From contig JAFGMO010000095.1 in NCBI GenBank assembly GCA_016927475.1, positions 1 through 64,000 of the forward strand: a stretch of DNA of 64,000 bases. Direction: 5' to 3'. The stretch's first letter is position 1; every line of letters starts with the position of its first letter. Under the pieces are notes generated by a model. The model was not told where the DNA came from. It saw only the letters and a list, made by a program, of their open reading frames with translations, and searched no databases. Shown in pieces: positions 8,386 to 16,383 of this stretch. The position numbers were made by a program, and so were the translations under genes. This DNA is from Candidatus Aminicenantota bacterium. Its GTDB lineage: Bacteria; Acidobacteriota; Aminicenantia; Aminicenantales; Aminicenantaceae.

Positions 8386-9201
8386 CTAAGAAATATTAGA
8401 AAAAATTAATTCACTTATTTGGCCTCTTAATGCTTTTTTACCACCTATCACAGACGATCGTTCTATTGAGAAAATTTTACCTTCATTCTTAAACAATTCT
8501 CTAACAAAAGGATGATTTGCATTAGTAAGTAAATAATATGCTCCCCTTTTATTTATTTTTTTTAAGTATGATGCTAATCTGATTTGATCATCTCTAGAAA
8601 ATAGTTTTTCATTATATTTAATAAATCCATTTTTCACTGTTGTTATATTATATGGAGGATCTAAAAAAACAAAATCTTTTTCTCTAATATTTTTTAAAGT
8701 TCCCTCAAAATCAGAAGTAAATATTTCAGTGTTTTTCAGTAAATTACTCGCTTTTCTGAACTGATTATGATCAAAAAGAATTTTATATTTTTTAAATCCA
8801 TAAGGCACATTAAAATCACCTTTGTAGTTTACTCTATATATTCCGTTAAAACATGTTCTATTCATATAAATAAATTGAGCAGCTTGCATAGTTGGATCAT
8901 TATATTTTCTTGATCTTATTTCATAATAATCTTTTTTTGTATTTCTAAAATTAGAAAGACATAGTAAAATCATTTCGAGATTATCTCTTACCTGAATGTA
9001 AGCATTTATTAAATCTGGAATTGAATCGGATAAATATACTTTTTTCTTTATTGGCATATTGAAGAAAATTGCTCCACCTCCAAGAAATGGCTCATGATAG
9101 TCATTGAAATCATCGGGTACTAAATTTGAGATATGTTTCACCAACCAATTTTTGCCACCTGCCCAACGCAAAAATGGTTTAACAAATAGTGAGTTTTTCA
9201 T
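8386..9201 (-). CDS. Dam-type (D12 class) N6-adenine DNA methyltransferase
   Basis: A 271-residue enzyme expected to transfer a methyl group from S-adenosylmethionine to adenine N6 in DNA. The alpha-class order is visible: the SAM-binding WAGGK at residues 13-17 and EPFLGGGAIFF at 37-47, a helical target-recognition insert, and the catalytic DPPY at 181-184. Size and motif order match Dam and the M.DpnII/M.MboI families, whose target is often GATC, but the specificity cannot be read from sequence. It is the first gene of a two-gene unit with the DGQHR/nuclease protein. Its AT-rich composition matches the island rather than the housekeeping block. An orphan methyltransferase is less likely given the 11-base spacing to the partner. 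Confidence 0.92.
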   Translation of the reverse strand: MKNSLFVKPFLRWAGGKNWLVKHISNLVPDDFNDYHEPFLGGGAIFFNMPIKKKVYLSDSIPDLINAYIQVRDNLEMILLCLSNFRNTKKDYYEIRSRKYNDPTMQAAQFIYMNRTCFNGIYRVNYKGDFNVPYGFKKYKILFDHNQFRKASNLLKNTEIFTSDFEGTLKNIREKDFVFLDPPYNITTVKNGFIKYNEKLFSRDDQIRLASYLKKINKRGAYYLLTNANHPFVRELFKNEGKIFSIERSSVIGGKKALRGQISELIFSNIS

Positions 9202-9701
9202 CTATTTTATATGTAAGCTAATTATAACCAGGATGTTAACTTATGTCACAATATCTTCATTTTCTTATCACACATAAACTATTTAATCTTATGAATTTAA
9301 ATCCTTTCGCAGTTACTCATAATCAAGGGATACTCATGCACAAATAGAATATTACTTGCGGGTTGGAGTGATGTCAATGATTTGACAATTAATTAGCAGC
9401 TGTGCAGATCTTATCGCTTAAATCACATAAAATGTTCGGTTGAAAAGCTTAAAGTTTTAAAGCTACTGGAAATATTGCTAAAAGATAAAAACCCAAAAAA
9501 CCAAGAGAAAACAAAGCTTACAAGGAGGCAGGCAAACATTGATTCGAACCTCAATTCCATAATCCAACAACATATGTCCTTAATACAAACTTTTCCCCAT
9601 GTCACAAATATGTCACAGATTTTGATGATTTACGCTGAAATTATGGTAATGGAGTTGAAAGGATAAAACAAAGTAAATCGTTAATAATAAAGGCAATAAG
9701 G
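9202..9701. other. Non-coding island/tRNA junction
   Basis: About 500 AT-rich bases between the methyltransferase start and the tRNA-His 3' end. A 63-codon frame opening with TTG at 9475 has no ribosome site or recognisable motif and I do not call it. If an element inserted at the tRNA, the inner attachment junction would be near 9700. I see no recombinase gene on this side. Confidence 0.5.
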
Positions 9702-9779
9702 TGGGGTGAGTGAGGGGTTTCGAACCCCCAACCTCTGGATCCACAGTCCAGTGCTCTAACCAATTGAGCTACACTCACC
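9702..9779 (-). tRNA. tRNA-His (anticodon GTG)
   Basis: The reverse strand folds as a 78-nt cloverleaf. The acceptor stem GTGAGTG pairs with CACTCAC, preceded by the histidine-specific G-1 opposite C73. The anticodon stem CTGGA/TCCAG carries loop CTGTGGA with anticodon GTG, the T arm is GGGGG-TTCGAAA-CCCCT, and CCA is encoded. The 3' end points toward the AT-rich accessory genes at lower coordinates, as expected when an integrative element uses the tRNA 3' end as its attachment site. No second copy of the 3' end is present in the window. Confidence 0.97.
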
Positions 9780-9797
9780 ACAGTCGGAAGGTTTCAA

Positions 9798-9826
9798 ATT
9801 TTCGCATCTCTTGGGGATTATGTCAA
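9798..9826 (-). promoter_or_regulatory. Sigma70-type promoter of tRNA-His
   Basis: On the minus strand TTGACA (9826-9821) is followed after 17 bases by GAAAAT (9803-9798), placing transcription start about 10 bases before the tRNA. The -35 is perfect and the -10 matches at four of six positions. Confidence 0.6.
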
Positions 9827-9889
9827 TATCCGGGCAGGATTCCAGACGGAAGGAAAAATGACAAAGGCATTATTAAGAAATAAAGGAAT

Positions 9890-9921
9890 GGATACCCCGG
9901 ACAAACCGGGGCATGACAAAG
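9890..9921. repeat. REP-like palindromic repeat, family A copy 1
   Basis: Consensus GGATACCCCGG-acaag-CCGGGGTATGACA; the CCCCGG/CCGGGG arms form a hairpin. Four copies occur around the gene at 10187-11068. Such elements are dispersed intergenic repeats that can act as terminators or mRNA-stabilising hairpins. Confidence 0.8.
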
Positions 9922-9933
9922 GGAAGGAAATTA

Positions 9934-9960
9934 CATCCGTCATCACCCGGTTCATCCAGG
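9934..9960. repeat. Dispersed repeat, family B copy 1
   Basis: Contains CGTCATCACCCGGTTCATCC, with the degenerate palindrome CCCGG-TTCAT-CCAGG. The second copy is at 11138-11164 on the other side of the secreted-protein gene. Confidence 0.75.
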
Positions 9961-10002
9961 TGAATGGAAGAATGAAAAAAAGGCAACGATAAGGAAAAAA
10001 AT

Positions 10003-10034
10003 GGGTGCCCCGAATGAATCGGGGTATGACAAAG
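10003..10034. repeat. REP-like palindromic repeat, family A copy 2
   Basis: A divergent copy (GGGTGCCCCGAATGAATCGG then GGTATGACAAAG) whose CCCCGA/TCGGGG arms still pair. Both arms changed together, which suggests the hairpin itself is kept. Confidence 0.75.
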
Positions 10035-10045
10035 GTGGTTTGACT

Positions 10046-10077
10046 GGATACCCCGGAAGAGCCGGGGTATGACAAAA
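10046..10077. repeat. REP-like palindromic repeat, family A copy 3
   Basis: GGATACCCCGGAAGAGCCGG followed by GGTATGACA, preceded by TGACT as in copy 4. The arms are perfect and the loop differs from that of the other copies. Confidence 0.8.
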
Positions 10078-10186
10078 GATATAAGCCTCAGGCCATGAAA
10101 AGAACCATGAGCAGGTATGATGGGAAAAAAACAATGGAAAAAAGCAAAGGAAAGAAAAGGGAAGGTCATATTGAGGATAAATCAGG

Positions 10187-11068
10187 TTAGTGGCGGAAAT
10201 TGACATCCGTCTCTACCACAAAAAATTTGTAATTTTTATAGTCGACGGTAGTCAAAGATCTTAAAATTTTTCTTCCATTTTTAAGAAGATATTCTTCCCT
10301 TACGGAATAACTGCTGGGGAATCGTATACTGTTTTTCTCGTATCCATAATCAGACGAAAACGTGATCAGCGGTTTTGCCCTGAGCTGTCTCGCCGTTTCT
10401 AAAACGTTTTGATAATTACCCATAGATTCCTGGTTCCACTCGATCCTTAAAATGCTGTAATCGTCTTTTTTGATCCAGATTTTTCCGAACAGACCCTCTT
10501 CTTCCGCATTCGGTTTGGGTGAAGCTTCCACAATAAAAACTTGGTTGCCCTGCCAGGAAGTTTCTTTGACCATTTTATACTGATGATTTTCCTGTGCTTT
10601 TTTGCCGAGAAGACCGACAGGGCCGAAAATGACATGACGATGGGTGAAAATATGAGTTTTTATGGGGGCATTTTTTTCTTCTTTTTCCTCTCCGTTCTCC
10701 TCGATGAGCGTTCGTTGTTCCGAAATTTTTCCATTTTTTCGGATCAATTGATAATCGTATATATATCCGTTTCTCTGTAAAAGGCGGCGTTTTATAGACG
10801 TTTCATTTCTCCGAAAAAGGCCGCGTATAGACGCGTCATTTAAAGACATGCCAAATATCTCTTCTTGAATGTCTTCCTCACAGATAAAATGAAGGGAATA
10901 ATTCATGAGCTTTTCACAGGTGGCAGCTGTTTTTTCCAGAATTGTCTCTAAATCTTGCTTATTTGTATGTCTTTCGTTTGTTTTTATGGGGAAGAAGGCT
11001 GCCATGAGAAAGACAAGGGAGACGACTAAGAAATAATGACTCGTTTTTTTAGATGAAGTGACGTCCAT
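10187..11068 (-). CDS. Secreted LolA-like hypothetical protein
   Basis: A 293-residue protein with an N-terminal signal sequence or anchor (charged KK then about residues 13-27 hydrophobic, YFLVVSLVFLMAAFF) and a beta-rich mature part. Segments such as GKIWIKKDDYSILRIEW near residues 205-220 resemble the antiparallel strands of outer-membrane lipoprotein-sorting (LolA/DUF4292-like) folds. No lipobox Cys is seen. The start at 11068 is backed by GGGAGG five bases upstream. It is an isolated single gene flanked on both sides by palindromic repeats, between the tRNA and the era operon. A role in envelope lipid or lipoprotein handling is inferred from the fold impression only. I recall similar proteins mainly from Acidobacteriota-like genomes. 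Confidence 0.6.
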   Translation of the reverse strand: MDVTSSKKTSHYFLVVSLVFLMAAFFPIKTNERHTNKQDLETILEKTAATCEKLMNYSLHFICEEDIQEEIFGMSLNDASIRGLFRRNETSIKRRLLQRNGYIYDYQLIRKNGKISEQRTLIEENGEEKEEKNAPIKTHIFTHRHVIFGPVGLLGKKAQENHQYKMVKETSWQGNQVFIVEASPKPNAEEEGLFGKIWIKKDDYSILRIEWNQESMGNYQNVLETARQLRAKPLITFSSDYGYEKNSIRFPSSYSVREEYLLKNGRKILRSLTTVDYKNYKFFVVETDVNFRH

Positions 11069-11137
11069 GGTTCCTCCCGATGCCTACCAATATCACCGTA
11101 AAATAAATATTTCTTATTGTCAATGTTTCTTGACTTA

Positions 11138-11164
11138 CGTCCGTCATCACCCGGTTCATCCGGG
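11138..11164. repeat. Dispersed repeat, family B copy 2
   Basis: Shares CCGTCATCACCCGGTTCATC with copy 1 at 9934-9960. Here the palindrome CCCGG-TTCAT-CCGGG is perfect. Confidence 0.75.
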
Positions 11165-11192
11165 TAATCCAGAAATGTGGATAAAGATGACT

Positions 11193-11220
11193 GGATACCC
11201 CGGACAAGCCGGGGTATGAC
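11193..11220. repeat. REP-like palindromic repeat, family A copy 4
   Basis: GGATACCCCGGACAAGCCGG followed by GGTATGAC, preceded by TGACT as in copy 3. It lies between the era operon's 3' end and the upstream side of the secreted-protein gene, where its hairpin could help end era transcription. Confidence 0.8.
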
Positions 11221-11310
11221 ATAATAAAATGACGGATTTGGATATTATTCCCATATACCGATAACTAGACGGTGGTTATTCCTGTTGGCTTTTATAAAGA
11301 ACTTCTGAGG

Positions 11311-12348
11311 TTATTCCTGGCCTTCGATAAGATCCAGGACGTCGGCCGAATCCCGCCAGTTTTTCTTGACTTTGACCTGAAGGTCCAAAAAGACGGGCAT
11401 CTCCAGGTAATCCTCAAGCTCCTTTCGGGCGGCTGTTCCGATGTCCTTGATGAGGCTTCCATGGCGGCCGATGACGATTTTACGGTGGTTGTCCTTTTCG
11501 ACAAAAATAGAAGCCTTGATGTATTTACAGAATATAATTTTGCCTTCTCCCTCACCTTCGGATTGTTCTTCGATGGGCTGTTGTTCCGCTTTTTCGGCTC
11601 CGGTATCCAAATCCGGGCTTTTTTTCGAGACTGACCGCTTTTTTTTGGCTTCCATAGCTTCCCGGGCGGCTTTGCTCTTTCGCTCACTCAAGGGACGTTC
11701 CTCGATATCCTCGATATAAACGGCTGTTACGAAAGGAAGCTCTTTTTCCACTCTTGCCAGCAATTTTTCCCGAATGATCTCGGCGAAATAAAACCGCTCG
11801 GTTTGGTTGGTCAATTCTTCCTCGTCATAGGGTTTTTCCGCTTCAGGCAAGTGTTGAAAAATAAGATCTTCCAGCACATCGACCTGGGTTCCCCGCAGGG
11901 CAGAGATGGGAATGATCTCTTTGAAAGGGTAGAGGTCCTTGTATTTATCAATAAGCAGGAGAATTTTTTCTTTTTTGACGATATCGACCTTATTGATGAG
12001 CAGAAAAACCGGCGTTGAGATTTTTTTCATGGTCTCGATGACAAAAGCATCGCCGCTTCCGAACTTGAGGCTTCCGTCGATGAGAAGACAGACGAGGTCG
12101 GCCGTCTCAAAAGCCGAATAGACAAAGTTCATCATCCGCTTGTTCAGTTTGTGGAGGGGCTTATGGATGCCTGGATTATCGATGAAAATAATCTGGCCTT
12201 GGGGTGTGGTTTTTATGCCCAGGATGCTGATCCGGGTTGTCTGGGGCTTGTCGGAAACAATGGCCACTTTTTCACCCAGAATACGGTTGAGAAGAGTGGA
12301 TTTGCCCACATTCGGTCTCCCGACCAGAGCGACATACCCGCTTTTCAT
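11311..12348 (-). CDS. era: GTPase Era with acidic linker insertion
   Basis: A ras-like GTPase that binds the 3' end of 16S rRNA and assists 30S assembly. G1 is GRPNVGKS at residues 10-17, G3 is DNPG, G4 is NKVD, and the C-terminal KH domain has the GxxG loop GRHG. At about 345 residues it is some 45 longer than typical Era. The excess is a low-complexity charged insert (AREAMEAKKKRSVSKKSPD followed by an acidic EQSEGEGEG stretch) between the GTPase and the end of the KH domain. The ATG at 12348 is preferred over GTG 12360 because AAGGGTG lies in front of it. It is the last gene of the phoH-pgpH-ybeY-tlyC-era operon. Confidence 0.95.
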   Translation of the reverse strand: MKSGYVALVGRPNVGKSTLLNRILGEKVAIVSDKPQTTRISILGIKTTPQGQIIFIDNPGIHKPLHKLNKRMMNFVYSAFETADLVCLLIDGSLKFGSGDAFVIETMKKISTPVFLLINKVDIVKKEKILLLIDKYKDLYPFKEIIPISALRGTQVDVLEDLIFQHLPEAEKPYDEEELTNQTERFYFAEIIREKLLARVEKELPFVTAVYIEDIEERPLSERKSKAAREAMEAKKKRSVSKKSPDLDTGAEKAEQQPIEEQSEGEGEGKIIFCKYIKASIFVEKDNHRKIVIGRHGSLIKDIGTAARKELEDYLEMPVFLDLQVKVKKNWRDSADVLDLIEGQE

Positions 12349-12406
12349 GTTGCTTCGCACCCTTTTTGTATGACCTGAAAATGACTGGTCCCTTTTTGGA
12401 AAACAA

Positions 12407-13627
12407 TCACAGTTTTTTTATCCGCAGCTTGTTGATTTTTTTCTGGTCGGCATCCAGGATTTCCAGGGCCATCCCCTTTATCTCGAGTTTTTCTCCCGTT
12501 GCCGGAAGACGGCCCAAGTGGTGTGTTATCAATCCTCCGATTGTGATATAACGGTCGTCTTCAAGTTCGAGGTCCAAGAGTTTCTCGAGCTCTTCGACCT
12601 CGGTCTCTCCCGGGGTAGTGTAGTCATGGGGAGCGTTCTTTATGATATGTTTTTCCTCTTTGTCGTACTCATCCTGAATTTCCCCCACAATCTCCTCGAC
12701 AAGGTCCTCCATGGTTACCAGGCCGGCCACACCCCCATGCTCATCGACGACGATGGCCAGTTTTTGTTTTTGCCTCTGCAGGTCCTTGAGCAGGCTGGCT
12801 ACTTTCATGGATTCAGGGACGAAATGGACGGGACGGACGAGCTCATCTATAGGAGTGGCCTTATGCTTGTCGGCTGAATATTCCAGCAGGTCCTTGGCCA
12901 GAACGACACCTTCGATGTTGTCGATCCTTTCCCTGTAAACCGGTATCCGGGAATGTTTATGTTTGATGACCAGGTTACGAATATCGCTTATTCTGCTGTC
13001 CCTTCGAATACAAACCATATCCACCCGGGGCGTCATAATCTCCCGGACGATGGTGTCTCCAAATTCTACGACACTCCGAAGCAGCTTGCCTTCCCCCCCC
13101 TCGATGATGCCTTCCTCTTTGGCTTCCTCGATAAAGGCGCGGATTTCCTCGTCCGATGCTTCACGTAGCTCCTTTTGGTCTTTTTCCGTAGGCCGAACTT
13201 TAATCAGCCAAACCAGTGGTTTGAAAAAGCGGTGAAAAAAAGGGAAAACAGGCAGCAAAATCCCAATAATCCCGTTTTTGTTTGCTTTTGTGATCAACCG
13301 GGGGAGAAAATCGAACAAAAAAATGGTGGCGCCCAGGCAGAATAAGAACAACCAGAGAGGCCAAAACCTCGATCGGGGAAAAAGAGCAAAAGCATAAACC
13401 AGAAAGGCGATAAGAAGAAAAATACGCAGAATTTCGACAACGGATTTCACGTCATCGCATATGTCAAGAATAGATGTCCGGTACGATTTCTCTTTTTCTT
13501 TTTCTTCCAGGTAGCGGCTCATGGAAATCTTAGAGAAAGACTGGAGCTTAAGGTGAAAAACCGAAAACAGGAACGTGGCTAAAAAGCTCAGGAAAAAACC
13601 TAGCCAGGTAAAAAAATCATGTTCCAT
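12407..13627 (-). CDS. tlyC: CNNM/CorC-type transporter with CBS domains (TlyC family)
   Basis: About 406 residues. Three to four membrane helices lie in the first 150 residues (DUF21/CNNM-like), followed by an acidic amphipathic linker, a CBS pair starting near VREIMTPRVDMVCI and ending near the DEHGGVAGLVTMEDLVEEI signature, and a C-terminal CorC_HlyC domain (TPGETEVEELEKLLDLELE). The family is linked to Mg/Co efflux; older names call it haemolysin-like. The true start is ATG 13627: an upstream extension would lie wholly inside ybeY. It overlaps the end of ybeY by 11 bases, implying translational coupling. Confidence 0.9.
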   Translation of the reverse strand: MEHDFFTWLGFFLSFLATFLFSVFHLKLQSFSKISMSRYLEEKEKEKSYRTSILDICDDVKSVVEILRIFLLIAFLVYAFALFPRSRFWPLWLFLFCLGATIFLFDFLPRLITKANKNGIIGILLPVFPFFHRFFKPLVWLIKVRPTEKDQKELREASDEEIRAFIEEAKEEGIIEGGEGKLLRSVVEFGDTIVREIMTPRVDMVCIRRDSRISDIRNLVIKHKHSRIPVYRERIDNIEGVVLAKDLLEYSADKHKATPIDELVRPVHFVPESMKVASLLKDLQRQKQKLAIVVDEHGGVAGLVTMEDLVEEIVGEIQDEYDKEEKHIIKNAPHDYTTPGETEVEELEKLLDLELEDDRYITIGGLITHHLGRLPATGEKLEIKGMALEILDADQKKINKLRIKKL

Positions 13628-14042
13628 TTTTACTATCCAAGAGGGCGGTTTTAATTTTAGATTCCTCCCCCTCAATACCCTCGAAATGGTCGTAACCGAG
13701 CAGATGCAGGAATCCATGGATGACCAGCAGTTCCACTTCTCTTTCCAGTCCGTGGGATTTTCGAAAGCACTGATTGAAAGCTTGGGGAACGGAAATGACA
13801 ATATCGCCCAAATAATATTTGCCGTCCGGACCCTTTTCACCGATGGGAAAGCTTAAGACGTCGGTTGCCTTGTTCGTTTTCAGGTATTTGGCGTTCAGCG
13901 TTTGGATTTTTTTCTGGCCGACAAAAGCCAGAGTGATTTCCGGATCTTCAAGCTTGTACATCAGGACGAGGTCCTCGAGAAGCCGTTTGAAATTGTTCAA
14001 ATTCAGCCGGTATTTATTTTGTTGGTTCAGGACTTCGATCAT
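13617..14042 (-). CDS. ybeY: Endoribonuclease YbeY
   Basis: A 141-residue metal-dependent RNase involved in 16S rRNA 3' maturation and ribosome quality control. The zinc-binding H-x3-H-x5-H signature is HGFLHLLGYDH at residues 109-119, preceded by TDVLSFPIG and GDIVIS, both typical. I place the start at ATG 14042; an upstream frame to 14108 exists but lies inside pgpH. It overlaps pgpH by 29 bases and tlyC by 11, so the four genes form a tight unit. Confidence 0.96.
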   Translation of the reverse strand: MIEVLNQQNKYRLNLNNFKRLLEDLVLMYKLEDPEITLAFVGQKKIQTLNAKYLKTNKATDVLSFPIGEKGPDGKYYLGDIVISVPQAFNQCFRKSHGLEREVELLVIHGFLHLLGYDHFEGIEGEESKIKTALLDSKNGT

Positions 14043-16383
14043 TCTTGTTTTTTCCCTCTCCTGAAGGCTTTCCCTCCCTCTCGAAGTCAAAGCCGGGATA
14101 CTGTTCACGCCGGTGATATATGGAATCGAGTGTATTCAGGAAAGAGGCGGCAATTATCTTAAGCTCCTTGAAGGAGAAATGAGAATCATCCAATTGGCCG
14201 TCCTGGATGTAGCTGTTGAAAATCTCGCTGATGACCCGCTTGATGTTCGTTTCCGTAGGGGCTTTAAGGCTGCGTACAGCCGCTTCGACGGAGTCGGCCA
14301 GCATGATTAAACCTGCTTCCTTGCTTTTGGGAGTCGGTCCCGTATAGCGGTAGCTCTCCTCTCCGATCTTGTGCATTTCCGGGTCGTATTTTTCTTTTGC
14401 CTTTTGGAAAAAATATCTCACCAGTGAGGTACCGTGGTGCTGGGCGATGATGTCCCGAACTTTTTTAGGAAGCCGAAGTTTTTTGGCTTTTTCCAGGCCT
14501 TCCTTAACATGGTTAATAATAACAAGGGTGCTCATGCTTGGTTTCAGGTCTTCGTGCATACTGATGTTTTTTGTTTGGTTTTCAATAAAATATTCAGGAC
14601 GTCTAAGTTTCCCGATGTCATGGTACATGGCCCCGGCTTTGACGAGCATATTATCCAGTTTGATTTCCTCAGCCGCCTTTTCCGCTAATGAAGAAACCAA
14701 AAGAGAGTGGTGGTAAGACCCGGGAGCTTCCAGGGCCATACTGCGGAAAATGGGAAGGTCGGAGTTGGTCAGTTCCAAAAGTTTGGACTGCGTGACGAAT
14801 CCGAAGCTCAGCTCAAAAACGGGGAGGAATAGAAAAGACAGGGCTGCGCTCAAAATACCTCCCAGGAGGCCCATAACCAGATCGCTGGTCAGTCTCTGAA
14901 AAGACCCGAAATTTCCCTTGATGAGTTGAAAGATCAGAATAACGAAAACATTAATAGGAGCAATGAGAAAAAGTCCGGTTTGAAAAGTCGATGTTCTATT
15001 GGTTTTGCCGTAGTGTTTGATCCCGTAAACTGCTGCGAATCCGCCGATAAGACTGAAGCACATGAGATAAAAATTTGCCTGGAAAAAATACCCCACCAGC
15101 AGGCTGTTGATAACGAGAAAAATGATGGCTATAGGCGCTTGGGTCAGAAAGGCAAAAAGGAGCACACCGAATTGATAGGGAAAGACATAATAATAAGATT
15201 CGGTGAAGCGGAGAAGAAAAAATGTACTGCTTTGGCTGAAGGTGTCTGAAAGAAAGGCTGACAGCTTGTAAAAAAGAAGAGTCAGGATAAAGGTCGTTCC
15301 TAAGGCGATATAGTACCTTAACACCCCTTCGGACCTGAGAAGTGACTTGAGGTAATACCAAAGGATGAAAAAAAGCAGTCCGAAGAAAAGAAACGTTCCT
15401 AAAAAATTTTTCAGCCAACTTGGTTTTTCCTGTAGATTCTGGTTGATGATTCTGATCTGATTGAGGACATCGGCGCTTACTTCATCCCCTTTTCGCACGA
15501 TGACTTTGCCCTTTTTTATGGTATAAAAAACAGGCTCCACCTCTTCACGGGCCCGGAGCTTTCTTCTGTCGGTCTCGATTTTATCGTAGGTTACATTGGC
15601 TGATATAAAAAGATGGGATAATTCTTTAAGAATGTTTTTGACCCGCTGGGATAGTTCCAGGGCATTGATTTCGTCAGTCAGCCATTGCTGGCTTTGCTTG
15701 ATATCCAGGATATCGCCGGCCTGGATAACTCTTTCATTGCCCCGGTTGTTGATAAATGTGAATCCCTTTTCTTGTTCGCCGTGGATGAAGAGGTTCTTGG
15801 AAAGAATGATTCCCTGGGATGATACCTTCCCGATGAGATTGATCAGACTGTCCTCGATGTTTTGAGCGAATTTTTCTCTAATAAGCATGTCGATGAGTTG
15901 GGGGCTTATCTCCAAGCTGTAGCGGTCGAAAGCGTTCCGGATGAATACAGTTTTTTGTGCCCTGGTGACTCCTTCATTCAAAAAATTCCGGCCGCTGTCG
16001 AAAAATTCGCGTATTTTTTCTTCGGTGATAAGAAAAACATTCGGATCGGACTGGTAAACGGGGAGAATGGATTCAACGGCTTCCTCTCTTCTTTTTTCCG
16101 TAGTCTGTTTGTCCTCAATGGTCAGGTCGGCGGGCGCAATGATGTCGCTCGAAGCGATTTCCCCTACAGCCGGAACCGGCAGTGATTTGGAAGGCAGATA
16201 AGAAAGGAAATAAGCAATAACAATGACAAACAAGAAGAGGTAAAGAAAAGGATTCCGTATAAAAAGAAACCAGAAGCCTTTTTTTCCTTCCTTTTTTTCA
16301 AAAGTTGAATTTGGTTTGCTTTTGGTCGGTTTAGTTTCACGTTTTTTGAAAAAATTAAGCTTTTTGAATTGGAAATCGTTCAT
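14014..16383 (-). CDS. pgpH: 7TMR-HD family phosphohydrolase (PgpH-like)
   Basis: A 789-residue membrane enzyme. A basic cytoplasmic N-terminus is followed by one helix (about 42-64), a long extracytoplasmic domain (about 65-330), a seven-helix bundle (about 330-530), and a C-terminal cytoplasmic HD domain. The metal-binding HD is at residues 588-589 in AMYHDIGK, with QHHG near 648-651. In Firmicutes PgpH hydrolyses c-di-AMP, and this protein has the same architecture and the same phoH-pgpH-ybeY context. The substrate is an inference since no c-di-AMP synthase is in the window. It starts one base after the phoH stop codon. Confidence 0.93.
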   Translation of the reverse strand: MNDFQFKKLNFFKKRETKPTKSKPNSTFEKKEGKKGFWFLFIRNPFLYLFLFVIVIAYFLSYLPSKSLPVPAVGEIASSDIIAPADLTIEDKQTTEKRREEAVESILPVYQSDPNVFLITEEKIREFFDSGRNFLNEGVTRAQKTVFIRNAFDRYSLEISPQLIDMLIREKFAQNIEDSLINLIGKVSSQGIILSKNLFIHGEQEKGFTFINNRGNERVIQAGDILDIKQSQQWLTDEINALELSQRVKNILKELSHLFISANVTYDKIETDRRKLRAREEVEPVFYTIKKGKVIVRKGDEVSADVLNQIRIINQNLQEKPSWLKNFLGTFLFFGLLFFILWYYLKSLLRSEGVLRYYIALGTTFILTLLFYKLSAFLSDTFSQSSTFFLLRFTESYYYVFPYQFGVLLFAFLTQAPIAIIFLVINSLLVGYFFQANFYLMCFSLIGGFAAVYGIKHYGKTNRTSTFQTGLFLIAPINVFVILIFQLIKGNFGSFQRLTSDLVMGLLGGILSAALSFLFLPVFELSFGFVTQSKLLELTNSDLPIFRSMALEAPGSYHHSLLVSSLAEKAAEEIKLDNMLVKAGAMYHDIGKLRRPEYFIENQTKNISMHEDLKPSMSTLVIINHVKEGLEKAKKLRLPKKVRDIIAQHHGTSLVRYFFQKAKEKYDPEMHKIGEESYRYTGPTPKSKEAGLIMLADSVEAAVRSLKAPTETNIKRVISEIFNSYIQDGQLDDSHFSFKELKIIAASFLNTLDSIYHRREQYPGFDFEREGKPSGEGKNKNDRSPEPTK

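Noticed and set aside
9475..9666. 63-codon frame beside the tRNA
   Set aside because: TTG start, no ribosome site and no recognisable domain.
9890..10077. Possible CRISPR array
   Set aside because: Copies differ in sequence and spacing, the arms are hairpin-like, and no cas gene is present; they fit dispersed REP-like repeats.
9818..10206. Overlapping open frames across the intergenic repeats
   Set aside because: They read through palindromic repeats, have no ribosome sites and no family-like motifs.
12518..13235. Several plus-strand frames opposite tlyC
   Set aside because: All are shadows of the well-supported minus-strand gene.
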